The translations under genes were made by a program, and so were the position numbers. Under the pieces are notes generated by a model, which saw only the letters and a list, made by a program, of their open reading frames with translations, was not told the DNA's origin and searched no databases. DNA of 64,000 nucleotides. It comes from Tigriopus japonicus. Its lineage: Eukaryota; Arthropoda; Copepoda; Harpacticoida; Harpacticidae. Of the stretch, positions 44,911 through 60,680 are shown piece by piece. The number at the start of each line of letters is the position of its first letter. The stretch's first letter is position 1. The DNA is taken from the NCBI GenBank assembly GCA_010645155.1, contig CM021313.1, positions 1,668,588 to 1,732,587 of the forward strand, given 5' to 3'.

Positions 44911-46094
44911 TAGGGCCCGGATTTGAACTTGAAAAATTGATCAATTACTTTTTCGATTTTTTCGGCAAAATTTAGCCAAAATCAAGTTTTTTGGCTTTTG
45001 GGGAAAATTTTCAATTTTTTTCGCACTTTCATGTAAAAAAGAGACACATTTCTCAGATATTGGCGGAAAAAATTGACAAAATTCAATTATTTTGGACAAA
45101 TGTTTCTTTTTAAAAAGTTTTATTTTTTGGGGCAAAATTTGGCAAATTCCAATTATTTTGGGCGCATAGAAAGTTTTTCAATTTCTTCAAGCAATCAAAA
45201 CTCAATTCTTTCCACCTATTTACTTCTTAACTTGAAATTATATTTCCATGATGTGACCTGGATTTTGTGGTTGTTCTTTTTTTGTTAAGCAAACTATATT
45301 TCTTTTTACAAAATGGTTTGTCACTTGCTGTGGCATTTCACAACCTAGTGTCAAATTTAACAGGTTAGAGATTTTAACCTACATCTATGCTTTTACAGCT
45401 TTGGACTAAAAAAATGCAAAGGTTAAGCAAAAAAGTGAACTTTTTGAAAACGTTTTATGTGCCATAGACCACTCTTGACAACCCTTTTTGGCAACTTGAG
45501 ATAAACTGATTATTCTAATATAGCTAGGCAGACCATTAGGCAAAATGAATTATGATTTTTCTTCAAACAAGGCTAGAACAGAAAGAAATTCGCACAAAGA
45601 AATGTTTTCAAAACAGGCTAAAACCAGGTTTTTCCTGTATTTAAAAAAAAATCAAAAAGTTTATTCATACATCTCCAGACCCAACCTCTGCCCATTCCTC
45701 CAACACTATGTCTCTTGAAAACTAATCTCTCAACAGTGTGAACTTTTCTGTGCTGGCCAGAGGGTTTGATATATCGTGAGCGTTGCATACTCTAGAACCT
45801 TTTGTTTATTTACTATGTAAAGAAAACGGAATATGCTACTTGGTTAAAACCCAATTTGTAATTTAGGATTGGTTTATTCAAGCTCCATTTTTGCTTCAAT
45901 CATGTACTCTTTAACTTTTTATTGCCATTCTCATGTCAACAAACTCATATTGTTTCGTTTTATAAGATTGAATTGAATTATTTTATTGTTTTGATCAAGT
46001 ATTTTATAATTTTGATCAATTATTTTTTCGACTTTGATCAATTTAAAAATCATTTTTTTTGGCCCGAAAAAATCAAGTTCAAATCCGGGCCCTA
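44911..46094. mobile_element. hAT-like non-autonomous element (1,184 bp)
   Basis: Ends TAGGGCCCGGATTTGAACTT and AAGTTCAAATCCGGGCCCTA are perfect 20-bp inverted repeats. The 8-bp flanks GTCATGAG (44,903-44,910) and GTCCTGAG (46,095-46,102) differ at one position. The interior is AT-rich, with TTGATCAATTA words near both ends. No transposase frame. Confidence 0.85.
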
Positions 46095-46110
46095 GTCCTG
46101 AGGAATGAAG

Positions 46111-46265
46111 GTCATAGGGTAAAACGGTCATGGTAAAAAGGTCACAAGGTAAAAGAGTCATGGTAAAAAGGTCACAAGGTAAAAGAGTCATGGTAAAAAG
46201 GTCACAAGGTGAAAGAGTCATGGTAAAAAGGTCACACGGTAAAAAGGTCACGGCAAAAAGACACC
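46111..46265 (+). repeat. 30-bp minisatellite, about five units
   Basis: The unit is GGTAAAAAGGTCACAAGG plus TAAAAGAGTCAT, itself two related 15-bp halves. The complementary strand stays open and encodes a 10-residue repeat (CDLFTMTLLP), but this is a by-product of a unit length divisible by three. Confidence 0.9.
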
Positions 46266-46269
46266 TTTT

Positions 46270-48289
46270 CCTTGACTATTAGTATGTGGATAAATCTATT
46301 TTTCCATGCAATTTTTTATGGCTATTTTTGAACAACATTCTAGAAGGACAAATTTGGACTTTGGTTTAGCCATATTAAAACAACGTTTCAATCAAGGTTT
46401 CAATTGATTTCAACAATATTTTAGAGACAGACAACTATGATGTATGGACTCTTAGGAATGGAAAATTCAGAAAATTTAGTTGTTTTTAGTGTATTTTATT
46501 TGACTTTATATCCCTTTTTGGCCCGTGACCTTATTGATAGAATTTGATTACTGGTGCAGTTTTGTCTTTTCACCTCAAAACTAGTCTTTAATTTCTTTAG
46601 AACTATAAATAACTTCTTTAGCTCATTTAAGCACCGTGGGTATGTTGATTATGTATGATATTTTGAAGTCTAAATGTCTTATTTGCTCTTATTTCGACAT
46701 TTATTTGCACTTTCAACTTTTTTCTGCACTTTGTTTTGCATTTTTTGGTACACTTTTTGCTCTTTTGCGAACTAAAAGGCTATATTTATTTACACTTTCT
46801 GCCCGTCCCTACTTCATAGACATTTTTAATTTGAGTTAAAGGCTTTATAAATTAAGCCTTTAATTTGAGCTGAAGTGTGCTTGCCATTTCCCATCAAAAT
46901 CGCTTGAAATTGCAAAAACATTGCCAAGAACGTTCATACTTATGATTTGTTCCATTAGAGACAAAATATACGGGCAAGCCATTCCCCAACGTTAACTTTT
47001 TTAGCAACGTTTGTTTGGCAGTACAAGTCGTACAAGTGTTTCACTCAGTCTGTGATTCCCTCGGGTTGACGTAAAGGAGCATCATTCCAAAACATCGTAC
47101 AGTTCAAGTTTGGCCCTGAACGACTTTCCTCTCCTTTACTTGGCACATACGTTTCAGAGTTGAACTTTTCCTCGTCTTATCATTGTCCCAACTCGGCATC
47201 ACTGAACGCCTGCTACTCGACTCATTGAGGCTTGCCAAGCTTGTCAACTTGATGCCAGATTCAAGAAATATGGCATAACTTTGACGAAACTTTTGGGCGA
47301 AACTTGATGATTAGAAAAATTTATTCAAGCCAATGACGAGATCCTTAAGAATCGATTCATTTAGTAAATTGTCATTGATGTTGAAATTGGATTGGCCAAA
47401 TTGGTCCGTCCTTCGAGAAGGTAGTGCGTACGAGGGAGAGGAACACTCGAAGAGGACTACGTACTGAACCCCAGTACTCGCTCGCTCTGTGTTCTTTCAT
47501 TTCAGAGACCGAAAGGGCCAGCAAACGAGAGGACGTTCGTTCCCCTCTCCTCCTCCTCCTTGTTCTCCTCTCTCGCTTTACGTTCGTTGTATGTTGGTGG
47601 TGTAGTAAGTACTAGTAGTAGTAGTAGTGGCTGAGTGGCTCCTCCTGACCAGGGCTCGAACCCAAAACGTTCCAGGTGATTTTCCTGTGCGATTCCTGGT
47701 TGGCGGGTCAGTTATGGCTGGAATCTTCAAAGTTGAGGTCCTCGCTCCGGGTTGTTCCATCCCATCTCCTTGTGTTCCCTGATAAAGGTCCCCGAGCGGG
47801 TCTCTTCGTCCATTCAAGCCAACAGTCATCCAAGGGCATCTCACCACCACCACCTTCATCATCCTCATCATTTGTAGCGAAAGACTTGCTTCGTCGTCGT
47901 CGTCATCGATCGAGAGCTGTACTTCTTCACGAGCGTTGATGGATTGTGTTCCCAGACAACGTTCCATTCACTATTGTTCCAAATTTAGAATATCTTCGTT
48001 GAAAGGTGATCTCTTACTGTGATATCGACAAATACAAAATACAAATAAGGTGAGTTGAGGTTACTCATAGTCATAACACTTTGTACCATTATATGGTGTC
48101 ACATTACGTCACTTGTAATAAGAAAGAAGTAAACCCCATTGAGTAATCGAAAGTTAATCATAAGAAATCGTCCTCTTGATCATCTTCTAGGTACATCTTT
48201 CGTCAGAGTCCTCGCATCAGTTCTCTGCCCTCCTCGGGTCGATTAAAGGTCATATCCTCCGTGTTCGTGGTAGCAATCAAACGAAGGTC
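46270..48289. other. Transition from repeats to the SINA-like gene
   Basis: AT-rich to about 47,000, then a GC-richer 1.2-kb region that is probably promoter and 5' UTR. It contains a CCTCCTCCTCC pyrimidine tract near 47,545 and a TAG trinucleotide run at about 47,608-47,628. TTCTAG at 48,185-48,190 could be a splice acceptor of a 5' UTR exon. Confidence 0.4.
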
Positions 48290-49801
48290 ATGACGATGGA
48301 TCAAGTTGGAACTAGCGTCGCTCCCGAGGTCCAGGATTCCTTGTCAGCCACCTCCTTCCAATTCGAAATAAAAACTGAGCCAACGTTGGGTCGAAAACGA
48401 GCCTACAGTGAGTCTGCCAGTAGTCTCGTGGACCGGATCCCGGGTAAAATTCGCAAGATGCAGTTCAAAAAGAAGCCCAACATCTGTAATTGCGTCAAGA
48501 TCGAGGCCAAAGTCACTCCGGGCGCCGAAGACATCGAGCAACCGAAAGCGGAGATGAACACGCCGTCTTCCGAAGAAGGAGACGACGACAAAGAGAAGGA
48601 GAAGAAAGAGATCCTCTCCATGATGGAGTGCCCAGTGTGCTTGGAACATCCGAGGGAAGGGCCCATCTTCAATTGTGAGCACGGTCATCTTGTGTGTGGC
48701 AAATGCCAACCCAAGATCCGTGAATGTCCCATTTGTCGGTCTGCCAATGTGGGTCACCGGAATCTCTTTGCCGAAAAAATGCTTAGTCTCACTCTCAAGA
48801 GCATCACGTTACCTTGCACCAACCACAATGAAGGTTGCAAAGTCACGGGTTTGGCCAAGGAACTCCACAAGCACGAGTCAATTTGTATGTTCAGGAAAAT
48901 CCAGTGTCCTGCCCATCATCGTGGGGCGTGTCATTGGCAAGGATCTCTCACCAAGCTCTACCCACATCTCAGCGAAAAGAAATGCGCACAGGTAAGAAAG
49001 GTCACCGTTTTCATTACGCAACCTCTATATCATATGACGTTATCGACGATTGGGGCCTTTTCGCTTGAAAATGGTGCTGCTACATTTTAAAGAGCAAAGA
49101 AAAATCGCTGGTATGGCCATACGCCCTTTCCAATCGATTCCAAAAGGAAACGTTGTTCGTACTTTAAATCTCTCTATCAAACCATTCAGTCAAGCAAACC
49201 AGCACCTTCGTCTCTCTACTAGTGATAAGGTTAGCTTTTTTCTTACGTAATCCTCAATGGTCTTCTTGCCTCTTCCCCTTGGTAGATCATTAAAGTTGAG
49301 GATGAAGACAAATCCTATGTGTCCGTGATTGGCGATTTCGTGGAGAATGAGACCGTGTTCAATCGTGCCTCGACCACCCATTGGAAGCCCGTGATGTTGG
49401 TGTCTCGCAAGAGCTTTCGATTCTTTGCTTATTTAGTCATGTCCCGCACACCCGCCGGTGAATGGTACTTCTATGTCCGCTCTTTTACCGGGGACAAAAT
49501 TGTGCGCCTTTTAAAGACCAAGATCACGGTTCGCGCTCCCAGAAAGTCGGCCTCGTCATCGACCTCTTCAACATCATCATCAACTTCGGCCACCACCGAC
49601 TCGACCAATCCGTCGACCGCGGAATTCTCCTATTTTGGTTCTGTGAACGTTTACAACGATTCCGAGGAGACCGTCATCAAGAACGGAAAGTACCTGTTCA
49701 TGAAGGATGCGCAAGTCAAGCAATTCAAGCATGATAAAACCATACTGGAGTATGAAGTTCAGCTCTCCTTCAACTCAAAATCTAAAAAGTCTGTTGATTG
49801 A
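48290..49801 (+). CDS. SINA/SIAH-like RING E3 ubiquitin ligase
   Basis: Two exons, 48290-48991 and 49286-49801 (294-nt GT-AG intron, phase 0), encode 405 residues. Residues 1-110 are acidic/basic and disordered. A C3HC4 RING spans about 114-149 (CPVCLEHPREGP ... CEHGHLVCGKC ... CPICR). The SIAH-type double zinc finger follows (CTNHNEGCKVTG ... HESICMFRKIQCPAHH ... CHWQGSL ... HLSEKKC). The second exon holds the SINA substrate-binding beta sandwich (FRFFAYLVMS ... EWYFYVRSFTG ... YEVQLSF), split by a Ser/Thr-only linker of about 25 residues. SINA enzymes ubiquitinate substrates for proteasomal turnover. It is divergent from true SIAH1/2: the N-terminus is longer and the insert is unusual, so I give no symbol. 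ATG at 48,296 is an equally possible start. Confidence 0.88.
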
Positions 49802-49802
49802 C

Positions 49803-49808
49803 AATAAA
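49803..49808 (+). terminator. Poly(A) signal of the SINA-like gene
   Basis: AATAAA begins one base after the stop codon, implying a very short 3' UTR unless a later site is used. Confidence 0.5.
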
Positions 49809-50708
49809 CTCCCATTACTATGTTATGTGACAAACCCGTGTTTCGCTTTCCTTGCTTTGAAAAGGGGATAAAACGTTCCTGATTTTTGCACGATTGAACA
49901 GTTGGCCTTCTGATAAATTACTTTTCGGCTCCATTCCTATAAATGTCGGGTAGCAACTTGTCCTTCCATGGAAGAAGAAGGACGTGAAGCACCACCACAA
50001 TCGTATTTTCATTAGGCTTTTTCCTCAAAAACGTTTGTCCCAGCGCGCGGGTTGTAGCTCTATCTCGTCCTGGCTTTTTTTAGTGTGCAAAACGTTTTGC
50101 TCATACGCTCCTTAGTCCAATCAACTCAGACCTGGATGAAAGGAACAGGCTTTGATACAAAGCAAGCAATGACTGACTGACTTACTTACTAGGCTGAAGT
50201 TGAAAATATGTATTTTGTATTTTAGAGCACCAATGCTAAAACCTGAGAGCTAGTGAGGATCGATTTAGACGGGCTCCACTTAATGGTCTCACCAACCTCG
50301 TCTAAGAGGCAGTACAACTTTCCAAGAAAGCCTCACCATCAAGACCCATCGTCGTCGTTTCAAGAAAGGGGATGCGTTTTGGGAGAAAAATAAGCGCTAG
50401 GCCCATGAAATCGATGACCCAAATAGTGTGGTTGTGAAATTGTGGATATCAAGATATGCAGATACTCAAAGAATCTACGTGTTTATATTTATTAGCAGTA
50501 TTTGATAATGAAACTGAGTTTTCGTTGAACGCATCACGTCATTGCAGTCAAATTTGCATTGATCCTGAAGTGTACGACTATTGCGAAGGACCAAGCTTGC
50601 TTTAGCGGCCTTATGGAACATTGTTCCACTGACACACTTTCCCGAGTCTGATCTTCATTTTCCTCGTACGAACTCGTCTATTGCGACTTAAAGAGGAGGC
50701 CTAGGCCG

Positions 50709-50737
50709 AAACGAACGAACGAACGAACGAACGAACG
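50709..50737. repeat. (GAAC)n microsatellite
   Basis: About seven tandem GAAC/AACG units. Confidence 0.85.
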
Positions 50738-51855
50738 ACAGACGGGTGCAAGTTCGGTTGTTACCTGATGATCAGATGATCAAGACTCAGACAGCATATA
50801 CACAAACCAAGGGTTGTTCACCTCATGCGTAGAGAACATCCGACTGCGTGAGGGCAAGGTTAATATATACAAAACTGGATATAAGAATAACTCTCATTGA
50901 AAGAATATGTTGCTCCTGCTGACCGAGATACACCTGTTCATAGACCACGGAATTAACAGTCATCTTTGACTTGTTACAGCAATTGCTTTAAGTGCCAATC
51001 TTATTGGTTCTTGAGAGTAAAGAGTCTCGATGCACCTCACTCCAAGTTCTAATTGGAGAGCGTTCCCCCTCGTCATGTCCATATATTGCCTTGAGTGCGG
51101 TAGCAATGGGTTTGACAGACTTCTGTACCAGAAGAACTTGCAACAGCACTTATCCGGGAGGTTTATCGGGTTGCATTGCTTGTTTCTTATTTGCTTAGAG
51201 CACTATAATTAGAAGGGTACGATCATGAGATTGATTGGTCTCAAATTAAGATCAACTTCTCCAAAAGAGACAAGAAGAAAAGGAAAGCCGAAAAAAGTGC
51301 ATATCATTAGTTTCAATACATTTTCAACAAAAAATTGCACAAGCAAATTTTGTTCATGTTCCGGAAATGAACGCGTCTGTTTTTTTTTGCAAAAACACTA
51401 GACTTGTTAGAGGAATTTCATTTTCCTTCTTGAACCCTATCGAGACATTAAGGCTTGAGTGGGGACCGGTCAACAAAAAAGAAGCTCACGAACTTTTGTA
51501 GCCATAATCATGCGCGTAGTCTTTTATTAAAACACTTTTAAAAACATGCCATATGCACCATGGTAGAAAACTTGTCAACCAATTGTCCACTAACATCTAA
51601 CCAAAAATAACCGTCAATCCCCTTTACCTCGCCCATTTGACCCAAAAGCAATAGAAAATCGGTGGGATTTTTTTCTGAATCCACTCCGTTTTTCTTTAAC
51701 ATGAGAAATTCACGCAAAGATATCGAGGTTGCCGCACGCTTGTTTGGATTGGAACATGAATCAACAAAATTGAAGCCGAGCAGCTGACTTCAGTGTTGCC
51801 ATTTTGTTGTAGCTTTAACCAGTGATGAGAATTTTCACCTTTTTTATTTGAACGC

Positions 51856-51890
51856 NNNNNNNNNNNNNNNNNNNNNNNNNNNNNNNNNNN
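51856..51890. other. Assembly gap (35 N)
   Basis: Run of unknown bases; true size may differ. Confidence 0.99.
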
Positions 51891-52074
51891 AATACTCCCC
51901 AAAGACCATGGTTTTATGTCAATCCGTCTGTCTCAAATGAAAAAGGGAAACCGCAAAATTTTGAGTTTGGCCTCCCTGATGTAGTGCATTGGCTGCCGAC
52001 TGAAAAGACGGCCTTAAAGCTTCAATTTGTGAATATCATTCATCCCACGCCGGTTATTAGATTATTCCCTCTCA

Positions 52075-53674
52075 ATGGCGGCCTTGAAAGATTTGGTGAG
52101 CCAATACCAGACCTTGAACGGTCAATGGAAGAAAAAAGACCATGCGGGTTGTGCTCAGACCCTGGCCAAGGTCAAAGTGGCCCTCATGGAGATTGCCTTC
52201 TTACCCACGGATGAGCTCCCCAAATTGAAACAGGTAAATATAAAGGGGCAAAAAGTGGGATGCCATGTACCTTGAAGTCCGTTGAACTTCATGAACCTCA
52301 GCCTTCATTGATATCTTTAGGATTGCTGGTGTAGTTAGTCCGTTTAATCGAATCCTCAAAATTAGATTTTCTCCTGATGTAAGAATACATTTGTTTCCGT
52401 TGATCGAAGGTTATTTTTAGTTAAGATACCATCTAGCTATCTTATTGTAGGAAGGCTGCATTCAAGCTTCACTTCAAAAGGTTTTCCTCACGTTTTGTCG
52501 CAAATCTTAAACCCGAGACCGGCATAAAATCATTTTAGATTGGCCTAAATACGTAGACTAGACTTGCAAAATTAGGCGTTAAAAGTTGTAAGGATTGGTG
52601 AAGTAATGTGTATATTTCTTCTTGCCACTAAAATCGTTCTTTCAGGAGTTAATGGTGGCCCGTGACATATTGGAGATTGGAGCCAATTATTCGATTGCGG
52701 CTCAAGATGTCGAGTCTTTTGAGCGATACATGGCCCAACTGAAGACCTATTATAGCGATTATTCGCATATTCTGCCGGAATCTCCGTATCAGTTTGAGCT
52801 GTTGGGCTTGAACCTCTTGTGCTTATTGTCCAAGAACAAGATCGCTGATTTCCACACCGAATTGGAACAACTCCCATCCGACACATTACAAAATAATCCC
52901 TACATTCGCAATCCAGTCCGACTGGAACAATTCATCATGGAGGGAAACTATAACAAAGTAAGTTGGATCCGAAAGCATAAATCAATGACAGTTGATGGTA
53001 GACATTTTACGACGGGGCGAACTACTTGGAAAAAAAATCCATCGTGTTTTCTCCTCATTTTCTGTTTTGTTTGTGTTGAAAGGAAAATTTCATGGTACAT
53101 TTTCGTATTCATCTTGGCATTGAGAAAAACTTTATCTAGAAACATTAAGTAAAACATTAAAGCTCTCAATCTCTCTGACATAGCCTTTTTTCTGAAATTT
53201 TCAAATAAGCAAACGTAGTTCGCAAAGTTTGAATTCGCGGAAAAAGAAACGTTCAAACCTTAATAGTCCAGCTGAATCTGGCTATCTAACGTATGTTCGT
53301 CGAATAAATCGCAACGTTTTTGTCAACATCTATTTTCTCTCCATTGTTCATAGGTAATCATGATGAAAGACAACGTTCCAGCCGAATCCTACTCGTTCTT
53401 CATCAACAAGTTAATGGACACCATTCGAGACGAAATCGCGTCTTGTATGGAAAAAGCTTACGAACAAATCTCCACCAAGGATTGCACTCAGATGCTTCAA
53501 TTGGACACGAAAGCTGCAAACACCTACATTCAAGAGCGCGGGTGGAACGTTGGCAAAGATGGAATCATTCGGTTCCAAGACGCTCACGAGAAGAAACCTT
53601 TGGAAGAGGTGCCCACCGAAGAGTTGGCCAAGATGTCCATCACTTACGCAAGGGAAATGGAACAGATTGTCTAG
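52075..53674 (+). CDS. PSMD8: 26S proteasome regulatory subunit Rpn12 / PSMD8
   Basis: Three exons, 52075-52233, 52646-52957 and 53354-53674, all phase 0, encode 263 residues. Introns are 412 and 396 nt. Conserved blocks are [86 protein letters not shown] and, near the C-terminus, [18 protein letters not shown]. This is the PCI-domain lid subunit Rpn12, which joins last to complete the lid. Length matches the short vertebrate isoform. The terminal Ile-Val resembles the human tail that docks on the base. Confidence 0.95.
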
Positions 53675-53714
53675 GATATCTTCATCCCATGTCGTCTTTT
53701 CTTATATTTACTTC

Positions 53715-53720
53715 AATAAA
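53715..53720 (+). terminator. Poly(A) signal of PSMD8
   Basis: AATAAA 41 nt after the PSMD8 stop. Confidence 0.65.
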
Positions 53721-53960
53721 TTTGTACTTCGATTCGTTTGTTATCGTCGTAACTTTTTTCATTTTTTTCTCTCGAAAACGTTCCTCTCTTTGGCTTTGAT
53801 CAATCAACTTGTCGAAATGCTAGAAATTATATGGATGCCTCTCAGTGGAACGGTACAATTAAGTCCAACGTTTTGATCATCAAAACGAGCTCCCACACTT
53901 GTTTCTTTGAAATAGATTTGAAAAGAAAGCTCAGTCGTAAGGTTCAGCAAGATTATTTGT

Positions 53961-53966
53961 TTTAAT
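53961..53966 (-). terminator. Poly(A) signal variant of METAP2
   Basis: TTTAAT on the + strand, ATTAAA on the minus strand, 76 nt past the METAP2 stop. The convergent genes end 367 bp apart. Confidence 0.45.
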
Positions 53967-54041
53967 GAATAATGTAGAAGCATTGCATACATCATTACAA
54001 ACGTTGGCGTCATCTATAAGCATTGCTATCATTGACATTTC

Positions 54042-57894
<3,853 letters not shown>

Positions 57895-57902
57895 CTTAGA
57901 AC

Positions 57903-58816
57903 TAGCGACAGAATGTTTAGACGAATAAAACTGTCAAATTAAACTAAAAAGACCAATAGCCTGATTAGATGCCTGATTAGACGAACAAAGACGAATAAAA
58001 TTGACCGATTAAACGAAACAAGACGAATAAAAGTTCCCATAAGAACGAAAAAAATTTAAATAGTAATAATAATGTTTATTGCGACATTTAAGGTCATTGG
58101 ACATTAAATGCATTGTAAATTCAAAGTGGAAATGTCTTGGTTGAGGGGAAATAAAACTTGCTTATAAGACGTAAAAATCGAATCAATTTCCCGAAAAGGC
58201 GAATGAAACTATTTTATAGGAAAGAAGACATGTGCCAGTACAGACAAAAAAACCTTTCCAAACTGCTCCCACAAAATAGACGAAACCGGGGGAAAAATCT
58301 GTCTGCTTGTGCAAAAACGCCGAAATCTAGAAAATTAAAAAAAAAGTAATTATTGGGCAAGAGATTTTCGGTAGTACATATGTCAAATAAAAACCAAGAG
58401 TTCAAAAATTCCTCTTTTCAAGGATTGTTTTCTGTAGAGCTGTAGTAAGATTTGCAGATACATTAATTGTTCTCATTACCAGAAAGCTTTTTTTCAACCT
58501 AATAGTAATCTTTTCTTTCTGTGTCTGTTGGGCAACACTACGAGTACAAGTTAATTTGCAAATGTGGATTGTATTTTGTTGGTGCAAAACCGCAACTGAC
58601 TATCAAATTATTACTTTGCCTTAAGTCTTGGCGTTGAACTTTTTTCGAAGTTACGTATTATTTGCTTGGAAAATTGAAAACAACGCTTAAAGAGCTTGAA
58701 ACGAATAAAATCCGAATTAGACGAAAAATAGGTATTTTGCGACGAATAAAGGTAAAAAAGACGGAAAAAGATGAAGAAAGACGAGTAAGTTTTTTCGTCT
58801 AAAGGTACTGTCCCTA
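57903..58816 (-). mobile_element. hAT-like MITE, GACGAATAAA family, interrupted copy (914 bp)
   Basis: Ends TAGCGACAGAATGTTTAGAC and the complement of TAGGGACAGTACCTTTAGAC, with a perfect 8-bp duplication CTTAGAAC (57,895-57,902 and 58,817-58,824). The interior is inverted relative to the copy at 28,625. A SINE 3' fragment at 58,058-58,150 sits inside; further sequence near 58,380-58,650 is not shared with the 438-bp copy and is probably another insert. Confidence 0.85.
58058..58150 (-). mobile_element. SINE 3' fragment inside the MITE
   Basis: Minus strand: CCCCTCAACCAAGACATTTC, then ACTTTGAATTTACAATGC, then AATGTCCAATGACC and the ATT-type tail. It joins sequences found apart at 43,574-43,610 and 42,541-42,594. 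Confidence 0.7.
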
Positions 58817-58852
58817 CTTAGAACCCTTGCGAGAGGGGACTTCAATTCCAAA

Positions 58853-58890
58853 GACAAGGATTACTCTACCCAGGATCTGAACCCAATAGA
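58853..58890 (+). repeat. Start of the 1.5-kb dispersed repeat, copy 3 fragment
   Basis: GGATTACTCTACCCAGGATC followed by TGAACCC matches the first bases of the repeat at 29,280; similarity stops after about 40 bp. Confidence 0.55.
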
Positions 58891-59184
58891 AGACCTTGAT
58901 TCGTGGACCACAACATTACACGAGTTTATCATCCGATTAAAATTGAGGTTGAATCAACTTCCTAAATATTTCTTAACATTTAAAAATCAACGTCATTAAT
59001 TATAATTATGATTGGTCAATATCTAATTTTCCAATCCAGGTGCTCATCTCCGAAGGAACGGGTACGTGGGGTCAAAATCAACTAATCCTACCACGTCGAA
59101 ACTTCCGTATCCACAGCTGATTGGAAGAAAGCTTTTCAATATAATTTTCAGTCTTATATGTATTTCTTAAAGAGGGTGATTTGG

Positions 59185-60680
59185 TCAGACAAAATTTGCA
59201 ACGTTTTCCAATATGACCGAATAAACCAAATCTGCCGCCTGAATGGCGTAGCACATGTCATTATGTGTCCAACCGTTAAATGGAACTTTGTACAACAATT
59301 TTACATTGGGAAGATTGGATGCTAGAGCCTCGACATCCATGTCATCCACCAAGGTATCCGCGTCACCATAAAAAATATGAATAGGCAAAGTAATCTTGGA
59401 TAGGTCATACGCCGGAGGGGTAGGCTGACCGTAATGTTCCATATTCGCTTCCCCGTAATCATATCGGCCGAAGAAATGTTCAGAGTTGATCAATTGTCCA
59501 TAATGCACCAAACATTTGACAGACGAGCCCTCTGGCCATGAGTCGAAATAGATGGGTAGCATGGTGTTGTTTAAATTTCCCTCACTAATACCGACGATGG
59601 CATCAGCCAGATTCATACAAGTGTCATAATTTTCCTCAAGATGGGCCTCATCACACAAATCGTGTCCTACTTCAGAGGTCAATGGGAAATCTGGGAACAG
59701 TTCCCAAAGGTCCAAAAACTCAAAAGCGCCTTCAAGTTCATCAACATATTGAGCCAACTCCACTAGGATGCCAGTATTGTAGTCAAAGTAAGATGGAGGG
59801 GCCAAGAGGAAAGCAGTGTAGACCATGTCTTGGATCTCTGGTTTAACGGCTGCAGCAGCTAAGAACTCACTCGTGCCCATGCTGTGTCCCACGTAAAAGA
59901 GTTTGCTTTGACTAGTAGTCTCAAGAACGTAGCTGAAGCCTGCTTGAAGATCCCCCAATCCAGCGACCTCCCAATCGAAGTTCCAAAACTCCTCTTTGTC
60001 CACGTCAGGGTCGAGAGTAGTATGATTTCGACAGTAAGTGTTACCTCGAGTGTTGGCCACCCAAACGTCATAACCAGCATCAGCCATGATAAATGCCAAG
60101 GACTATAACAGAGAAAGAGTTGGTCTTTACATGTTCGTAAACAAAATCATTTTGTGGAAGTAATAATTCAGACCTTATGTAAACACTTGCCCAATGTGTT
60201 CACATAACCAAAAGCTTTTAAAGCTTTATTACTTTTTGTGGTCTCTTTGTTGCACTTAGTAGCTTTTGAAGCGTAATTGTTTTCATGATCCAGCCCATTT
60301 TCCCCCTCAAATTGCAAGACTACTGTGCACAACTGAATACAGATTCATCACTTATCTACCTTTTCTGGGGGTCCAGATGTGAATCTGGCAGAACTGCCAA
60401 AAAGTCCATGTTGCAAAAACATGACTGGCTTGGGTTCTTGTTGTTCCACGTGTTCTTGGCTTTTGATCAGACTTCGTGGTTGGCTACCTTGCTCATTTAT
60501 GCCGTGTGGAATGCGATGATAGTTGAGTATGTAACCATCTGAGGTAGTGATCCAATGGTTCTCGACGGGATATCCCCAATACTCAATAAGTTGTGGCACA
60601 CTCATGATTGGAAACTCCACAGCCTTAGAGGTCAGTACTGAAGCCAACATTAAGACCATCGTCACTCGAAGAGCAGCCAT
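59185..60680 (-). CDS. Acid lipase (gastric/lysosomal lipase family)
   Basis: Two exons, 60360-60680 and 59185-60102, joined phase 0 across a 257-nt intron; 412 residues. The signal peptide is residues 1-20 (MLASVLTSKA end). The N-terminal block is VPQLIEYWGYPVENHWITTSDGYIL, then the oxyanion region FLQHGLFGSSARF and DAGYDVWVANTRGNTYCRNH. The catalytic triad is Ser181 in GHSMG, Asp356 in YGDADTLVD and His387 in GWTHND. This is the alpha/beta-hydrolase LIPA/LIPF/magro family, which hydrolyses triglycerides or cholesteryl esters in the gut lumen or lysosome. Length and all key residues are normal. Arthropods have many paralogues, so a specific symbol is not justified. Confidence 0.93.

Larger units (their letters stand above)
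49809..52074. other. Intergenic stretch with a sequence gap
   Basis: No gene seen in 2.3 kb. It holds a (GAAC)n microsatellite at 50,709-50,737 and 35 unknown bases at 51,856-51,890. The last 150 bp are probably promoter of PSMD8. Confidence 0.5.

Noticed and set aside
45931..46251. 106-residue frame with a 10-residue repeat
   Set aside because: It is a by-product of the 30-bp minisatellite and an adjacent hAT-like end.
46111..46265. CRISPR-like array
   Set aside because: The units are directly adjacent without unique spacers, in a eukaryotic genome; it is a minisatellite.
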